60,414 nt of DNA from SAR324 cluster bacterium JCVI-SC AAA005 (GCA_000224765.2 AGAU01000107.1:1-60414), one strand, 5' to 3'. Shown: positions 1 through 9,141, numbered from the stretch's first letter. Translations and numbers: made by a program. Notes: a model not told the origin generated them from the sequence alone.

Positions 1-346
1 GAATTCACTTATTCAAAGGTTGCTGAATAAGAATCCAAGGTATGAAGTTTTCAAATCTCAAAGCCTTCTCAATGAAAAACATCAAAGAATTGCCAGATCG
101 ATCTGGGTATTTCAAAATACTACACAACATAAATTGAATGAACTGATTAGCGAACTAGATGCATTGAGTCCGCTCTCCGTATTTAATCGAGGGTTTAGTA
201 TTTCTATTGATGAAAGACAAAAAATTATCAAAAGTGTTCAACAGGTTAAGATTGGAGAAAGACTGCAACTTAAACTGCATGACGGCATGATCTTGTCGAT
301 AGTAGAGCAGAAATTTACTGAAACCCCATTCAATGAGTCTAAATGA
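1..346 (+). CDS. xseA: Exodeoxyribonuclease VII large subunit, C-terminal fragment (cut by window edge)
   Basis: The reading frame is open from the first bases of the window, so this is the 3' end of a longer gene; a TTG at 20 is not its start. The visible residues include the family's C-terminal signature, LDALSPLSVFNRGFSI followed by a short strand-rich segment (VKIGERLQLKLHDGMI). XseA with XseB degrades single-stranded DNA to short oligonucleotides in the cytoplasm and acts in repair. The TGA stop overlaps the ATG of the next gene in an ATGA, so the two are probably translationally coupled. The family call rests on the tail only but the motif is characteristic. Confidence 0.88.
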   Translation, partial: NSLIQRLLNKNPRYEVFKSQSLLNEKHQRIARSIWVFQNTTQHKLNELISELDALSPLSVFNRGFSISIDERQKIIKSVQQVKIGERLQLKLHDGMILSIVEQKFTETPFNESK

Positions 347-1185
347 CCATTGTTGTTCCTGATAACTATCACGCTCGCAAGACTCTTGAGGAAAATCACA
401 TAACTTGTATCAAGCAGGAACAAGCTTTACGTCAGGATATTCGACCTCTTAGAATTGGTTTTCTACCTACTGAAGAACAGTTTATGGTCGAGCAGATCAA
501 CTTATACCGACCTTTAGGAATGTCTATCATCCAATCTTTACCTGTGATGATTGATATAATTCGATCTGGCAATGAAGAAATTCAAGAACTACTGAATGCG
601 GACAATTTAGATGGACTCGTTATTGTGGGTTCTGGATTAGTAGAGCCAGAAAAAGACTTTCGTCAAAAATTAGATCGAAAAATCGTTGAACTGCGGGGAA
701 CTTTGCCAATCATGGGCTTAGGCTACGGAGCACTATGGATGACCGAACTTTGCGGAATTGGCTATCAAGATTTGGAAATTCCTAGAATTGGAGTCTGGGA
801 GGTAACAAACCTTGCGAATGATCATCCTGTTGTTGGAGAATCAGATGATCTATTTTGTTGTCCACAAGTCAGGAGATTCGCACCTTGGAATGACTTACTA
901 GAAGCAACTGCTGCGGATGGCAAATTTAGGATACTTTGTAGAAGTGAAGGTGAGCCCTTAATCTGGGATACGGACAACGGACAATGGCTCATGCATCTAG
1001 GAAATCCAGAATACACTTCTTCACAGATGCTAAGATTTTCAAGTCATCAGGATCACTTTGTGGGTCCTAAAAAATTTGATCCCGAACGACCCTTGAACAA
1101 CTGGAAAACCCATCGTAATGACTTTTTTACTCACTGGCTGAAGTATTGTTACAACTGCATGAACTCAACAAGTCAAAAAGGGTGA
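343..1185 (+). CDS. MetA/HTS-fold protein lacking the catalytic Cys and His (probable pseudoenzyme)
   Basis: This 280-residue protein matches homoserine O-acyltransferase (MetA) along its length: an N-terminal VPDNYHAR...QDIRPLRIGF block, the HPVVGESDDLF and NPEY blocks, and a C-terminal WKTHRNDFFTHWL matching the usual WRSHxxLLFxNWL. In active MetA enzymes the acyl-enzyme Cys lies in a GLCWGA-type motif and the catalytic His in GHPEY. Here these read GLGYGA (residues 125-130, Gly127 in place of Cys) and GNPEY (220-224, Asn221 in place of His). Only Glu223 of the catalytic set remains, and the usual Lys after LMP is also absent. The frame is intact, so this looks like a maintained non-catalytic protein. 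It overlaps xseA by 4 nt. Its function is unknown; methionine synthesis by the usual route is unlikely. Confidence 0.8.
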   Translation: MTIVVPDNYHARKTLEENHITCIKQEQALRQDIRPLRIGFLPTEEQFMVEQINLYRPLGMSIIQSLPVMIDIIRSGNEEIQELLNADNLDGLVIVGSGLVEPEKDFRQKLDRKIVELRGTLPIMGLGYGALWMTELCGIGYQDLEIPRIGVWEVTNLANDHPVVGESDDLFCCPQVRRFAPWNDLLEATAADGKFRILCRSEGEPLIWDTDNGQWLMHLGNPEYTSSQMLRFSSHQDHFVGPKKFDPERPLNNWKTHRNDFFTHWLKYCYNCMNSTSQKG

Positions 1186-1190
1186 GATCT

Positions 1191-1547
1191 TTGAAACCAA
1201 ATGAATCGCTCAACAGATTAATTCGACAATTCCTAGTTCACTCTTACCTTTACTATCGCCTGGATGAATCGCTAATTTCTGATCAACAATTTGACGAAGT
1301 TTCACAAAAATTAAGAGAGGGCCTTGCTTTAAATTATGCTGATGCCAACTTAACTTTCAAAGAACACCTTGGATCTGCAAGTAGTTCTGAAGCATCTGGT
1401 TATTTTATTAGCAATTATCCGGCAGAAATTATCAGTTTAGCCCTACACCTACTTTATCAATACCGTTTCAAGAATGTAATGTCCTTCTCAACTTTTCTTT
1501 CTCGTTACGGCTATAGCACTAAAACAAAAATTCCTTCAGTAAAATGA
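1191..1547 (+). CDS. Small protein resembling the isolated Ia domain of NAD-dependent DNA ligase
   Basis: The protein is about 118 residues long. Residues near the start read HSYLYYRLDESLISDQQFDEV, which resembles the N-terminal Ia domain of LigA (HxYLYYxxDxPxISDAEYDxL) that binds the NMN half of NAD+. No adenylation domain, OB fold or KxDG lysine follows, so it cannot be a ligase alone. The start is uncertain: TTG at 1191 has a GGGTGAG stretch just upstream, overlapping the previous stop, while TTG at 1146 would extend it into the upstream gene. The stop overlaps the next ATG (ATGA, 1544-1547), tying it to the J-domain gene. Similar stand-alone LigA-related proteins exist with unknown roles; the assignment is by motif only. 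Confidence 0.6.
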   Translation: MKPNESLNRLIRQFLVHSYLYYRLDESLISDQQFDEVSQKLREGLALNYADANLTFKEHLGSASSSEASGYFISNYPAEIISLALHLLYQYRFKNVMSFSTFLSRYGYSTKTKIPSVK

Positions 1548-2278
1548 AGCGTCCAGACTGCTGGGAAATTCTTGGAATTCATCCTACTCGCGATCTCATT
1601 CTAATTCGTCACGCCTTCAGAAAACAAGTCAAGCGTTATCATCCTGATTCTTCTGCCCAATATACCTCACAAGATAAATATGATTTTTTTGACGTTAAAG
1701 CAGCCGTTGATGAAGCCCTACAAAGAGCTCGATCTGATAATTTATCGAATGTCCATGAAGCACTTTCAGAAAATCCTTCTAATCAAGCTTTTTCAACACC
1801 TCAATTTAACCCTCTTTTCAATTGTTTTTCTGGCCTTCCATTTGGAAAACTTCTTAAGACCTTAAGTTTATTTCCTGCGATGCTTGTCAGTTCCCTCGTC
1901 CTCGAAAAAATTCAAAATGCTTTTGATTTATTTAATGCATTTGAACTGATTATATCAATTATACTTGGACTGATTGATGGAATATTTTTTGGAATCTTTG
2001 GAGGTTTACTTTTTTTCTGGTTACCAGGATTGGCTTTCATTTTACTGCTATGGGCAGGTATTCGCACCAAAACTGGCTACATAACTTTCATCATTTGTTG
2101 GCTTGTCTGCTTAGCTACTTACTTTATTGGTTTTTATCAACCAGTGGTCAATCTTGGAACGAACGAAGAAATTCGGCGACACATTGGCAATTTCTTAGCT
2201 TTTGTTATTTTACCGTCTTTTTTGTTAGGAGGATGGATTTTTCTTTTGCGAAAACAAATGCGTCTTCAAAGATCCTAA
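1544..2278 (+). CDS. J-domain membrane protein (DnaJ-like)
   Basis: The N-terminus is a J domain: CWEILGIHP, a basic helix II ([11 protein letters not shown]) and the invariant HPD at residues 33-35, followed by the helix IV region to about residue 62. J domains stimulate the ATPase of DnaK-type Hsp70s. There is no G/F region, zinc finger or DnaJ C-terminal domain. After a polar linker (about 65-100) come four or five hydrophobic segments (about 103-121, 134-173, 178-198, 215-235), so it is probably an inner-membrane protein with a cytoplasmic J domain. It overlaps the preceding small gene by ATGA and overlaps the convergent prfA stop by 4 bp. The client is unknown. Confidence 0.8.
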   Translation: MKRPDCWEILGIHPTRDLILIRHAFRKQVKRYHPDSSAQYTSQDKYDFFDVKAAVDEALQRARSDNLSNVHEALSENPSNQAFSTPQFNPLFNCFSGLPFGKLLKTLSLFPAMLVSSLVLEKIQNAFDLFNAFELIISIILGLIDGIFFGIFGGLLFFWLPGLAFILLLWAGIRTKTGYITFIICWLVCLATYFIGFYQPVVNLGTNEEIRRHIGNFLAFVILPSFLLGGWIFLLRKQMRLQRS

Positions 2279-3357
2279 GCTCCAATACCTTGTTTTTTTA
2301 GCTGCTCAATATGATTTCGTTGTCTAAGTGGTTCAGTCAGAAATTCTAGTCTTCCAAGCATCACTTCTTCTAATTTATAAAGAGTAAGATTTATTCGGTG
2401 GTCGGTGATGCGATTTTGGGGGAAATTATAAGTTCGGATTCTTTCACTGCGATCTCCAGAACCAACCATACTCTTACGTTGGGCAGAACTTTCTTGTTGT
2501 CGAGCTTCTTGTCCAGCCTCATAAAGTCTAGCACGTAATACTTTTAAAGCTTGGTTTTTGTTTTTTAGCTGAGACTTTTCATTTTGGCAACTGACAACAA
2601 TTCCACTTGGTAAATGAGTGATTCTAACAGCTGAATCAGTTGTATTTACACTTTGTCCACCTGGCCCTGAAGAACGAAAAACATCAATTCTCAAATCACT
2701 TGGATTTATTTCTACTTCCAGCTCTTCCATATCAGGCATGATTGCTACAGTGGCTGCAGAAGTATGAATACGCCCCTGGGTTTCTGTTCTCGGTACTCTT
2801 TGTACACGATGAACACCTGCCTCAAATTTTAAATTTGCGAAAACCCCAGATCCCTCAACTGAAGCAGTGATTTCCTTGAAACCTCCAAGATCATTTTCAT
2901 GTTCGCTTAGGACTTGAATCCGCCACCCAAAGTTTTCTGCGTATTTTCCGTACATGCGAAACAAATCGCGTGCGAACAAAGCTGCTTCATCTCCTCCAGT
3001 GCCAGCCCGAATTTCAAGAATCACATTTCTTTGATCATTCGGATCTTTTGGCAGGAGAAGTCTTTGTAAACTTTCCTCAAGAAGTTTTTGATCCTCTTGT
3101 TGCTGAGACAACTCCTCCAGTGCCAGTTCTTTTAATTCTATTTCTTCGTTGGGATCCCCGACGAGTGCTTCGTTGTCTCTGATTTGAATGCAAAGGTTTA
3201 TTAATTTTGAGTAGGTAGAGACAGTTTCTTCTAAATCGGAGTGCTCAAGGGTAAGTTTTCGGTATTTGGAAGAATCTTGGAGGGTTTCGGGCTGACTCAG
3301 AAGGTGAGTCAGCTCTTCATACCGTTGCTTCAGTGAAGACAGCTTCTCATCGAGCAT
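2275..3357 (-). CDS. prfA: Peptide chain release factor 1
   Basis: RF1 recognises UAA and UAG in the ribosomal A site and triggers peptide release. The catalytic GGQ is at residues 233-235 in [15 protein letters not shown]. The stop-codon tripeptide of RF1 class (PxT) is PRT at 189-191, in [15 protein letters not shown], and there is no RF2-type SPF, which fixes the class. Length (360) is normal, and the N-terminal helical domain includes the [18 protein letters not shown] block. The gene follows rpmE by 6 nt and completes a rho-rpmE-prfA operon. The methyltransferase gene prmC, often next, is not here; the convergent J-domain gene occupies that side. Confidence 0.97.
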   Translation of the reverse strand: MLDEKLSSLKQRYEELTHLLSQPETLQDSSKYRKLTLEHSDLEETVSTYSKLINLCIQIRDNEALVGDPNEEIELKELALEELSQQQEDQKLLEESLQRLLLPKDPNDQRNVILEIRAGTGGDEAALFARDLFRMYGKYAENFGWRIQVLSEHENDLGGFKEITASVEGSGVFANLKFEAGVHRVQRVPRTETQGRIHTSAATVAIMPDMEELEVEINPSDLRIDVFRSSGPGGQSVNTTDSAVRITHLPSGIVVSCQNEKSQLKNKNQALKVLRARLYEAGQEARQQESSAQRKSMVGSGDRSERIRTYNFPQNRITDHRINLTLYKLEEVMLGRLEFLTEPLRQRNHIEQLKKQGIGA

Positions 3358-3363
3358 AGGTGC

Positions 3364-3570
3364 TCAGGAACGTTGATAACGTCTGCGGAATTTCTCTACA
3401 CGACCTGTGGTATCAATCATCCGTTGCTCTTTGCCACTGAAGAAAGGATGGCAACTTGAACAGATGTCCACATTTTTCTCACCACCAAGGTTGGATAAAG
3501 TTTCAAGAATATTACCGCAGGTGCATATAAATTTTGTTGGTTCGAAGGAAGGGTGTATTTCAGCTTTCAT
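3364..3570 (-). CDS. rpmE: 50S ribosomal protein L31, zinc-binding type
   Basis: The 68-residue protein starts MKAEIHPSFEPT and carries the four zinc ligands of the C+ type of L31: Cys16 and Cys18 (CTCGN) and Cys37 and Cys40 (CSSCHPFF). The C-terminal basic tail (GRVEKFRRRY) contacts rRNA. L31 bridges the two subunits. It sits between rho and prfA on the same strand with gaps of 46 and 6 nt, so cotranscription is likely. Zinc-containing L31 is usually replaced by a zinc-free paralogue under zinc starvation; no such paralogue is visible here. Confidence 0.97.
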   Translation of the reverse strand: MKAEIHPSFEPTKFICTCGNILETLSNLGGEKNVDICSSCHPFFSGKEQRMIDTTGRVEKFRRRYQRS

Positions 3571-3616
3571 AACAAACCGTGAGATAACAAATTAAATTTA
3601 AACTCATAAATATAAT

Positions 3617-4909
3617 TTACTTGTCCATCATATTCAAGAATTCTTTATTACTTTTGAACTTAGACAGTTTTTCAACCATGAATTCCATAGACTCAATTGC
3701 GCTAAGTTGTGCAAGTACTTTCCTGAGTACCCAGATACGGTCTAAATCATTCTTTTCCATTAACAATTCTTCTTTGCGAGTGCCTGATTTGTTGATGTCA
3801 ATGGCAGGGAAAATTCTCTTCTCAACCAATTTGCGGTCAAGCATTAATTCCATGTTACCTGTTCCCTTAAACTCTTCAAAAATGACTTCATCCATCCTTG
3901 AGCCTGTCTCAATCAGAGCTGTAGCAATGATGGTTAGCGATCCACCTTCCTCAACATTACGAGCCGCACCAAAAAAGCGCTTTGGTTTATGGAGAGCGTT
4001 TGAGTCAACACCACCTGAGAGTATCTTTCCACTAGGTGGGACCACTGAGTTGTACGCTCGTGCAAGTCGAGTAATTGAATCCAAGAGAATCACAACATCA
4101 CGTTGGTGCTCAACCAATCTTTTAGCTTTCTCCAAAACCATTTCAGAAACTTGGACATGTCTGGTAGCAGGTTCATCAAAAGTTGAACTAATCACTTCCC
4201 CTCGAACACTGCGCTGCATATCTGTGACTTCCTCAGGCCGTTCATCTATAAGCAAAACAATCAAATCAACTTCTGGATGATTGGTTGTAATGCTATTAGC
4301 AATGGACTGGAGAATCATTGTTTTTCCGGTCCTTGGTGGAGCTACGATCAGGCCACGTTGTCCTTTACCAATCGGAGCTGCCAAATCCATCACACGAGTG
4401 GTGAGGTCTTTGTCTCCTCTCTCAAGTGAAAGTCGTTCCTCCGGATAAAGCGGGGTTAAGTTGTCAAAAAGGATTTTTTCAAATGCTTGATCGGGTGGAC
4501 GGAAATTAACTTCTTCAACCTTCAGCAATGCATAATAGCGTTCACTTTCCTTGGGTGGTCTTATATGTCCAGAGATCGTATCCCCCGTACGCATGTTGAA
4601 TCTGCGGATTTGCGACGGAGAAACATAAATATCATCTGGACCAGGTAAATAATTATAATCTGGAGCTCTAAGGAAACCAAATCCGTCGGGCAGTGTTTCT
4701 AGCACACCTGATCCATAAATAACTCCATTTTGCTTTGTTTGAGCTTGTAACAAAGCAAATATCAATTCCTGAACACGCATACTGTTTGCGTTTTCAATGT
4801 TGTATTCCCGGGCAATTTTGATCAGGGAATTGATGTCTTTCTTTTTGAGTTCAATCAAATTCAAAGTTTCTGGAGCGTCGTGGCGGGATCTGGTTTCGTG
4901 TTCACGCAT
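3617..4909 (-). CDS. rho: Transcription termination factor Rho
   Basis: Rho is a hexameric RNA-dependent ATPase that ends transcription. The protein has the N-terminal helical segment ([16 protein letters not shown]), the RNA-binding cold-shock fold with GFGFLR (about 76-81) and [14 protein letters not shown], Walker A APPRTGKT (about 190-197) and Walker B VVILLDS followed by the R-loop region. The start at ATG 4909 (430 residues) is preferred because AGGA lies 5 nt upstream. A TTG at 4933 would add eight residues with no clear ribosome site. It is the first gene of rho-rpmE-prfA. A leader of more than 200 nt precedes it if the promoter noted at 5144-5176 is used. Confidence 0.97.
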   Translation of the reverse strand: MREHETRSRHDAPETLNLIELKKKDINSLIKIAREYNIENANSMRVQELIFALLQAQTKQNGVIYGSGVLETLPDGFGFLRAPDYNYLPGPDDIYVSPSQIRRFNMRTGDTISGHIRPPKESERYYALLKVEEVNFRPPDQAFEKILFDNLTPLYPEERLSLERGDKDLTTRVMDLAAPIGKGQRGLIVAPPRTGKTMILQSIANSITTNHPEVDLIVLLIDERPEEVTDMQRSVRGEVISSTFDEPATRHVQVSEMVLEKAKRLVEHQRDVVILLDSITRLARAYNSVVPPSGKILSGGVDSNALHKPKRFFGAARNVEEGGSLTIIATALIETGSRMDEVIFEEFKGTGNMELMLDRKLVEKRIFPAIDINKSGTRKEELLMEKNDLDRIWVLRKVLAQLSAIESMEFMVEKLSKFKSNKEFLNMMDK

Positions 4910-5239
4910 AGTTTTCCTGGAGGGGGAAGACAAAGGTTGGTTGATTCAGGTTAATTGGGCTTCTCAAGAATTGTACGGATCGGTTTCCGTTAAACTGATG
5001 AGAAATTATGATGAACTATTGAAAAGAAATTAAAAGAGTCAAATGCTCGAGGGCAGAACTTTGGAAGAAGCTTTAGAATTTATCTATTGTAAGCAATGGA
5101 AGTTTAATCTTAACTTACGAATACTGTTGGAAGGTTAAACATAATTATAAGCTACCTGCCAAAAAAACTATGTCAAGAATTTTTTAAAATTAACAAAAAA
5201 TCTGGAAAATTGCAAAATAGTTAGAGAGTAATTTATTCA
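4910..5239. other. Intergenic region between rho and folD
   Basis: About 330 bp without a convincing gene. Both flanking genes are read leftward, so this holds the rho leader and promoter and the end of folD. I see AT-rich sequence, one pair of perfect sigma-70 hexamers in unusual spacing on the minus strand (separate entry), and no clear intrinsic terminator after folD. Confidence 0.6.
5144..5176 (-). promoter_or_regulatory. Candidate rho promoter with perfect hexamers but a 21-bp spacer
   Basis: On the minus strand TTGACA (plus-strand 5171-5176) and TATAAT (5144-5149) are both perfect sigma-70 hexamers pointing towards rho, but 21 bp separate them where 16-18 is usual. The next gene in this direction, rho, begins about 230 bp downstream, which would give a long leader; long leaders used for autoregulation are known for rho. 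It may instead be two half-matches by chance in AT-rich DNA. Confidence 0.4.
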
Positions 5240-6139
5240 TTACAGTTCTATTTGATTATTTTTCTGATTGGCTTGCAATCCAGCAGCCAATATTGTGTTT
5301 TTCATCAACATTGCAATTGTCATCGGTCCTACTCCGCCTGGCACAGGAGTGATAAAGCTAGCCTCTTTGGAAGCACTTTCAAAATCAACATCCCCACATA
5401 GCTTTCCTTTTTTGGTGGGATCAGAAGATGGAATTCGGTTAATTCCGACATCAATGACTACAACATTTTTCTTAAGCATCTCGCCAGAAACAAATTTTGG
5501 TTGACCAATAGCTGCTATGACAATGTCAGCCTGTTCAATATGACTTTCCAAATTTCTAGTTTTAGAATGACAAATTGTTACGGTAGCATCCCAGCCTTTT
5601 TGGGAAAGCAACGTTGCCAAGGGTCTTCCAACGAGAAGACTTCTCCCTAACACAACAACCTGTTTTCCAATTGTTTCTATTTCATACCTTTTCAAAATTT
5701 CTAATACTCCTAAAGGTGTACACGAGATAAATTTTGGTTGGGCAGTAGCTAGCAGTCCAACATTCAGAGGATGTAACCCGTCTACATCTTTTGAAGGATT
5801 GATGGCTAAAATTGCTTCCTGTTCATTCAATCCGCTTGGCAAGGGAAATTGGCAAAGAATCCCATGAACATTTGGTGAGTTGTTCAATTCATGAATGATC
5901 TTTACTAATTCCTTCATAGTTGTTGAAGAAGGTAGATCATACGCCTTTGAAAGAATTCCGATCTCCTCACATGTTCGACGCTTATTAGCAACATACACCC
6001 TAGAGGCTTGATCATCCCCCACAAGAATGACAGCCAAGCATGGATTAGTATTATGTTGTTTTTTAATTGTGAGAACCTCAGATTTCAATTCTGAGATGAT
6101 TTTTTGACTTAACTCTTTGCCTGAAATAATGGAAGTCAC
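5240..6139 (-). CDS. folD: Bifunctional methylenetetrahydrofolate dehydrogenase / methenyltetrahydrofolate cyclohydrolase
   Basis: FolD interconverts 5,10-methylene-THF and 10-formyl-THF in the cytoplasm, supplying one-carbon units. The active-site YxxxK is Tyr49/Lys53 in SRVYVANKRRTCEEIGI. The substrate block HGILCQFPLP and the following DVDGLHPLN are intact, as are the nucleotide-binding VVLGRSLLVGRPLA and the C-terminal TPVPGGVGPMT signature. The 299-residue length is normal. It is divergent from the folate-dependent YgfZ-family gene 93 bp away, so the two may share a regulatory region. Confidence 0.97.
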   Translation of the reverse strand: MTSIISGKELSQKIISELKSEVLTIKKQHNTNPCLAVILVGDDQASRVYVANKRRTCEEIGILSKAYDLPSSTTMKELVKIIHELNNSPNVHGILCQFPLPSGLNEQEAILAINPSKDVDGLHPLNVGLLATAQPKFISCTPLGVLEILKRYEIETIGKQVVVLGRSLLVGRPLATLLSQKGWDATVTICHSKTRNLESHIEQADIVIAAIGQPKFVSGEMLKKNVVVIDVGINRIPSSDPTKKGKLCGDVDFESASKEASFITPVPGGVGPMTIAMLMKNTILAAGLQANQKNNQIEL

Positions 6140-6231
6140 ATCAAATCTCCAAAAAAACTACACATTTAGGTAATCATCTTTTAAATTAAAAAACCAATTC
6201 ATTTGAAAAAATCTTTAAAAGGATCTTTAGT

Positions 6232-7305
6232 ATGAATCCAGTCGAGGCTCTCAATGGACTTCATGAAAAAGAAGGTGCCCAATTTGGCTTCTTTGACCGT
6301 CTCGCCGTTGTTGATAGGTATTCAAAAGGAATCGAACAAGAACTCAGATATTTGCAAAAAAGTTCAGGACTTTTTGATCGAAAAGCCTGGCTACTGTTGG
6401 AACTGAATGGCGCTGATGCTAAAAATTTTCTGCAGGGAATGGTCTCAGCTGATTTAGAGAAATTTGATATTAATCAAATCCAGCCTGCCATAATTTGTCA
6501 AAGTAAGGGGAAGATTCAACATATTTTGGAGATATGGAGAACATCACAACACGGGTGGGTCATAAGCAACTATCCTGGGGAAGGTTTTCAAGTAGCCAAT
6601 CTACTGAACAAGTTTCACATTCGCGAAAACTTTGAATTCCAGCTTCTCACGCCAACTATGCTGCGCTTAGATTTGCGAGGCCCGAAATCAAGCACCGCTT
6701 TAGAAATCATTGGGTTGAGCGAGCCAAGCGCCACTTCTGAATTTTTTTTTAATGGTAAAAAACTTCTTTGCACAAGGCATCAGAATCATGGTGCAGAACA
6801 TTACAGCTTATTGATTCCAGGAAACGAAGTGGAAAATGTAGCTACTAAACTTTTGGATCAAGAGGAGTGTAGCTGGGTAGGTTGGGATGCTTGGAACGAA
6901 ATGAATCTTATAGAGCGCATACCAGTGTTTGGAAGAGATTTCACTAACGACAACTTCGCTCAGGAAGCCGCCCTCAAAGACCATATATCATTTTCAAAGG
7001 GCTGCTATATCGGCCAAGAACCCAATGCAAGGCTTTTTTTTCGTGGTCGCCCTCAAAAGCAACTTATCTGTCTATCAATTCCAGCCTCACTAACAACCTT
7101 TGATTCATCACATTTGTTTTCTGGAAGTGAGTTGGTTGGAGAAATTACCGCAATCTCAGCTTCACGCTTTGTGGAAGGCCGTCTTGGGATGGCTATGGTC
7201 AAAACTAAGTTTCTCGATACGAAAGACAAAAAGTTATCCATTATTCCAGATGATCCAGAACCAACGATTGAATGGTCAAAATTGCCCACTCACATAATGC
7301 GTTAA
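6232..7305 (+). CDS. ygfZ: YgfZ/GcvT-like folate-binding protein (CAF17 family)
   Basis: The protein resembles the T-protein of glycine cleavage in its N-terminal half (ELNGADAKNFLQGMVSADL) but has the diagnostic KGCYIGQE at residues 256-263. This contains the conserved Cys of the YgfZ/CAF17 group, which supports folate-dependent maturation or repair of Fe-S proteins, including the tRNA thiolase MiaB. Length (357) suits this group. AAGGA lies just upstream of the ATG. It is divergent from folD and followed by queA after 22 bp. A true aminomethyltransferase is less likely because no gcvH or gcvP is nearby and the KGCYxGQE motif is specific. Confidence 0.88.
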   Translation: MNPVEALNGLHEKEGAQFGFFDRLAVVDRYSKGIEQELRYLQKSSGLFDRKAWLLLELNGADAKNFLQGMVSADLEKFDINQIQPAIICQSKGKIQHILEIWRTSQHGWVISNYPGEGFQVANLLNKFHIRENFEFQLLTPTMLRLDLRGPKSSTALEIIGLSEPSATSEFFFNGKKLLCTRHQNHGAEHYSLLIPGNEVENVATKLLDQEECSWVGWDAWNEMNLIERIPVFGRDFTNDNFAQEAALKDHISFSKGCYIGQEPNARLFFRGRPQKQLICLSIPASLTTFDSSHLFSGSELVGEITAISASRFVEGRLGMAMVKTKFLDTKDKKLSIIPDDPEPTIEWSKLPTHIMR

Positions 7306-7327
7306 CTCTTAGTAAAAGAAATAAATT

Positions 7328-8383
7328 TTGAACAAATCGAACCCAGATTGGTCGCTTGGCTCTTACGATTTTTACCTCCCCACTCAACTTATCGCTCAAC
7401 ACCCAGCTTCCCAAAGAGAACTCTCGAAATTGATGTATCTCCCATTAGAAAGTCATGACTGCTATCACTACCAATTTGATGACATCCTCCATCTTTTACC
7501 AGATGATATTGCCTTGGTACTTAATAACACTAAGGTTCTCCCAACTAAATTGCTCGGTAAACGGGAAAATGGTGCTGTATTCGAGGCGCTTCTGACGAGA
7601 GAACTCGAAAACGGAAAATGGGAAGCATTGGTTAAAAAGGCCAAAAAAATAAAATCGGGAGAAACTCTTTTCTTCGGCAAAACTCTCAAGGCGCAAGCCA
7701 TTGAACGTCATGAAGATGGCAGTTGGATTCTTTCTTTTGAGGAGCCAACCCAGCTAAGGGCAACATTAAAGAAGGAGGGCCACGCTCCACTCCCACCTTA
7801 CATTTCGAGGAAAGCTTCAGATGAATTCACCAGGTTGCTTGACAAAGAACGTTACCAAACTGTCTATGCCAAAAAGGAGGGAGCAATCGCAGCTCCCACG
7901 GCAGGTCTACATTTCACAATTAATATTTTGGCAAAACTAGCTAATCGAGAAATACCAATTGAGGAAGTAACCTTACACGTTGGCAGGGGAACCTTCGAAA
8001 CAGTAAAAGTGGATGACCCCAGGCAACACCGGATGCATAGAGAACATTATGAAATTGATGCAGATGTTTGGAGCAGACTGAAACGATACCAGAAAGAAGG
8101 ACGACGCATTATTGCTGTAGGTACAACCGTGGTCAGAGTATTGGAAACATTGGCTAGACAAGATGAGCCCAAATTAACTGGAGCAACACAGATATTTATT
8201 TACCCACCTTTTCAATTCAAGATGATTCAGGGGTTAGTAACTAATTTCCATCTTCCCAAATCAACCTTGTTGATGTTAGTGGCATCTCTTTGTGGCAGGC
8301 AACGATTATTGTCATGCTATCAAGAAGCAGTTGGGGGCAAGTACCGCTTTTTTAGCTACGGTGACTGTATGCTACTTATTTAA
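7328..8383 (+). CDS. queA: S-adenosylmethionine:tRNA ribosyltransferase-isomerase
   Basis: QueA transfers the ribosyl group of SAM to preQ1 in tRNA to give epoxyqueuosine. The family blocks are present: YDFYLPTQLIAQHPA at the N-terminus, LVLNNTKVLPTKLLG, PLPPYI, YQTVYAKKEGAIAAPTAGLHF and LHVGRGTF, and the C-terminal TNFHLPKSTLLMLV. The start is TTG at 7328, just before NKSNPDWSLGSYDF; no ATG fits better. It is 62 bp upstream of queC on the same strand, so two queuosine steps are neighbours here. Confidence 0.95.
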   Translation: MNKSNPDWSLGSYDFYLPTQLIAQHPASQRELSKLMYLPLESHDCYHYQFDDILHLLPDDIALVLNNTKVLPTKLLGKRENGAVFEALLTRELENGKWEALVKKAKKIKSGETLFFGKTLKAQAIERHEDGSWILSFEEPTQLRATLKKEGHAPLPPYISRKASDEFTRLLDKERYQTVYAKKEGAIAAPTAGLHFTINILAKLANREIPIEEVTLHVGRGTFETVKVDDPRQHRMHREHYEIDADVWSRLKRYQKEGRRIIAVGTTVVRVLETLARQDEPKLTGATQIFIYPPFQFKMIQGLVTNFHLPKSTLLMLVASLCGRQRLLSCYQEAVGGKYRFFSYGDCMLLI

Positions 8384-8445
8384 AAATCTCAGTTGGCAAA
8401 AAACACTTTGTACTATCGAAAAATTCTTCTCCTACAATCTTAACC

Positions 8446-9141
8446 ATGAATGATTCTCTTCAAGCCAAGAGCGCACTCGTAGTTTTTTCAGGTGGCCAAG
8501 ATTCCACAACATGTCTTTACTGGGCAATTAATAACTTTAATGCAGTAAGGACGCTTACTTTCGATTATGGTCAACGGCATCGAATAGAGTTGGAATGCGC
8601 AAAACAAATTGCTGAATTGGCAAGGGTCCCAAATGAAGTTTTATCTATTGGCACTTTTGCAGAATTGGGTGGAAATGCATTGACGGGAAACCAAGAGGTT
8701 GAAGTTCAAAAAGAGAAAAGCAATAGGGAAAATTTACCAAATACATTTGTGCCAGGACGTAATCTAATTTTATTGAGTTTTGCGGCTGCAAGAGCATGGC
8801 AATTAGAAATTGAAAATATCGTGACCGGTGTCTGTCAAACAGACTACAGCGGATATCCGGATTGTAGAAAAAACACAATCGAGGCTCTTCAATTAGCGCT
8901 GAATCTTGGCATGGAAAGACAGTTTGTGCTTCATACTCCCCTAATGTGGTTAGACAAGGCGCAAACTGTCATGATGGCCAAAGATTTGGGAGCTTTGGAA
9001 GCTTTGTCTTTCAGCCATACCTGCTACAATGGAATTTTCCCACCATGTGGTAGCTGTCAAGCTTGCCACTTACGGAATAAGGGGTTTTGTGAAGCAGGAG
9101 TTATCGATCCTCTGATCGAAAGAGCTAAAAAGGTAACATAA
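8446..9141 (+). CDS. queC: 7-cyano-7-deazaguanine synthase
   Basis: QueC converts 7-carboxy-7-deazaguanine to preQ0 with ATP and ammonia. The PP-loop SGGQDS is at residues 15-20, and the zinc site is made of Cys193, Cys201, Cys204 and Cys207 (CYNG...PPCGSCQAC). VTGVCQTDYSGYPDCR is the usual substrate loop. Length 231 is normal. It lies just downstream of queA. queD, queE and queF are not in the window, so the rest of the pathway must be elsewhere or the cell salvages precursors. Confidence 0.96.
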   Translation: MNDSLQAKSALVVFSGGQDSTTCLYWAINNFNAVRTLTFDYGQRHRIELECAKQIAELARVPNEVLSIGTFAELGGNALTGNQEVEVQKEKSNRENLPNTFVPGRNLILLSFAAARAWQLEIENIVTGVCQTDYSGYPDCRKNTIEALQLALNLGMERQFVLHTPLMWLDKAQTVMMAKDLGALEALSFSHTCYNGIFPPCGSCQACHLRNKGFCEAGVIDPLIERAKKVT

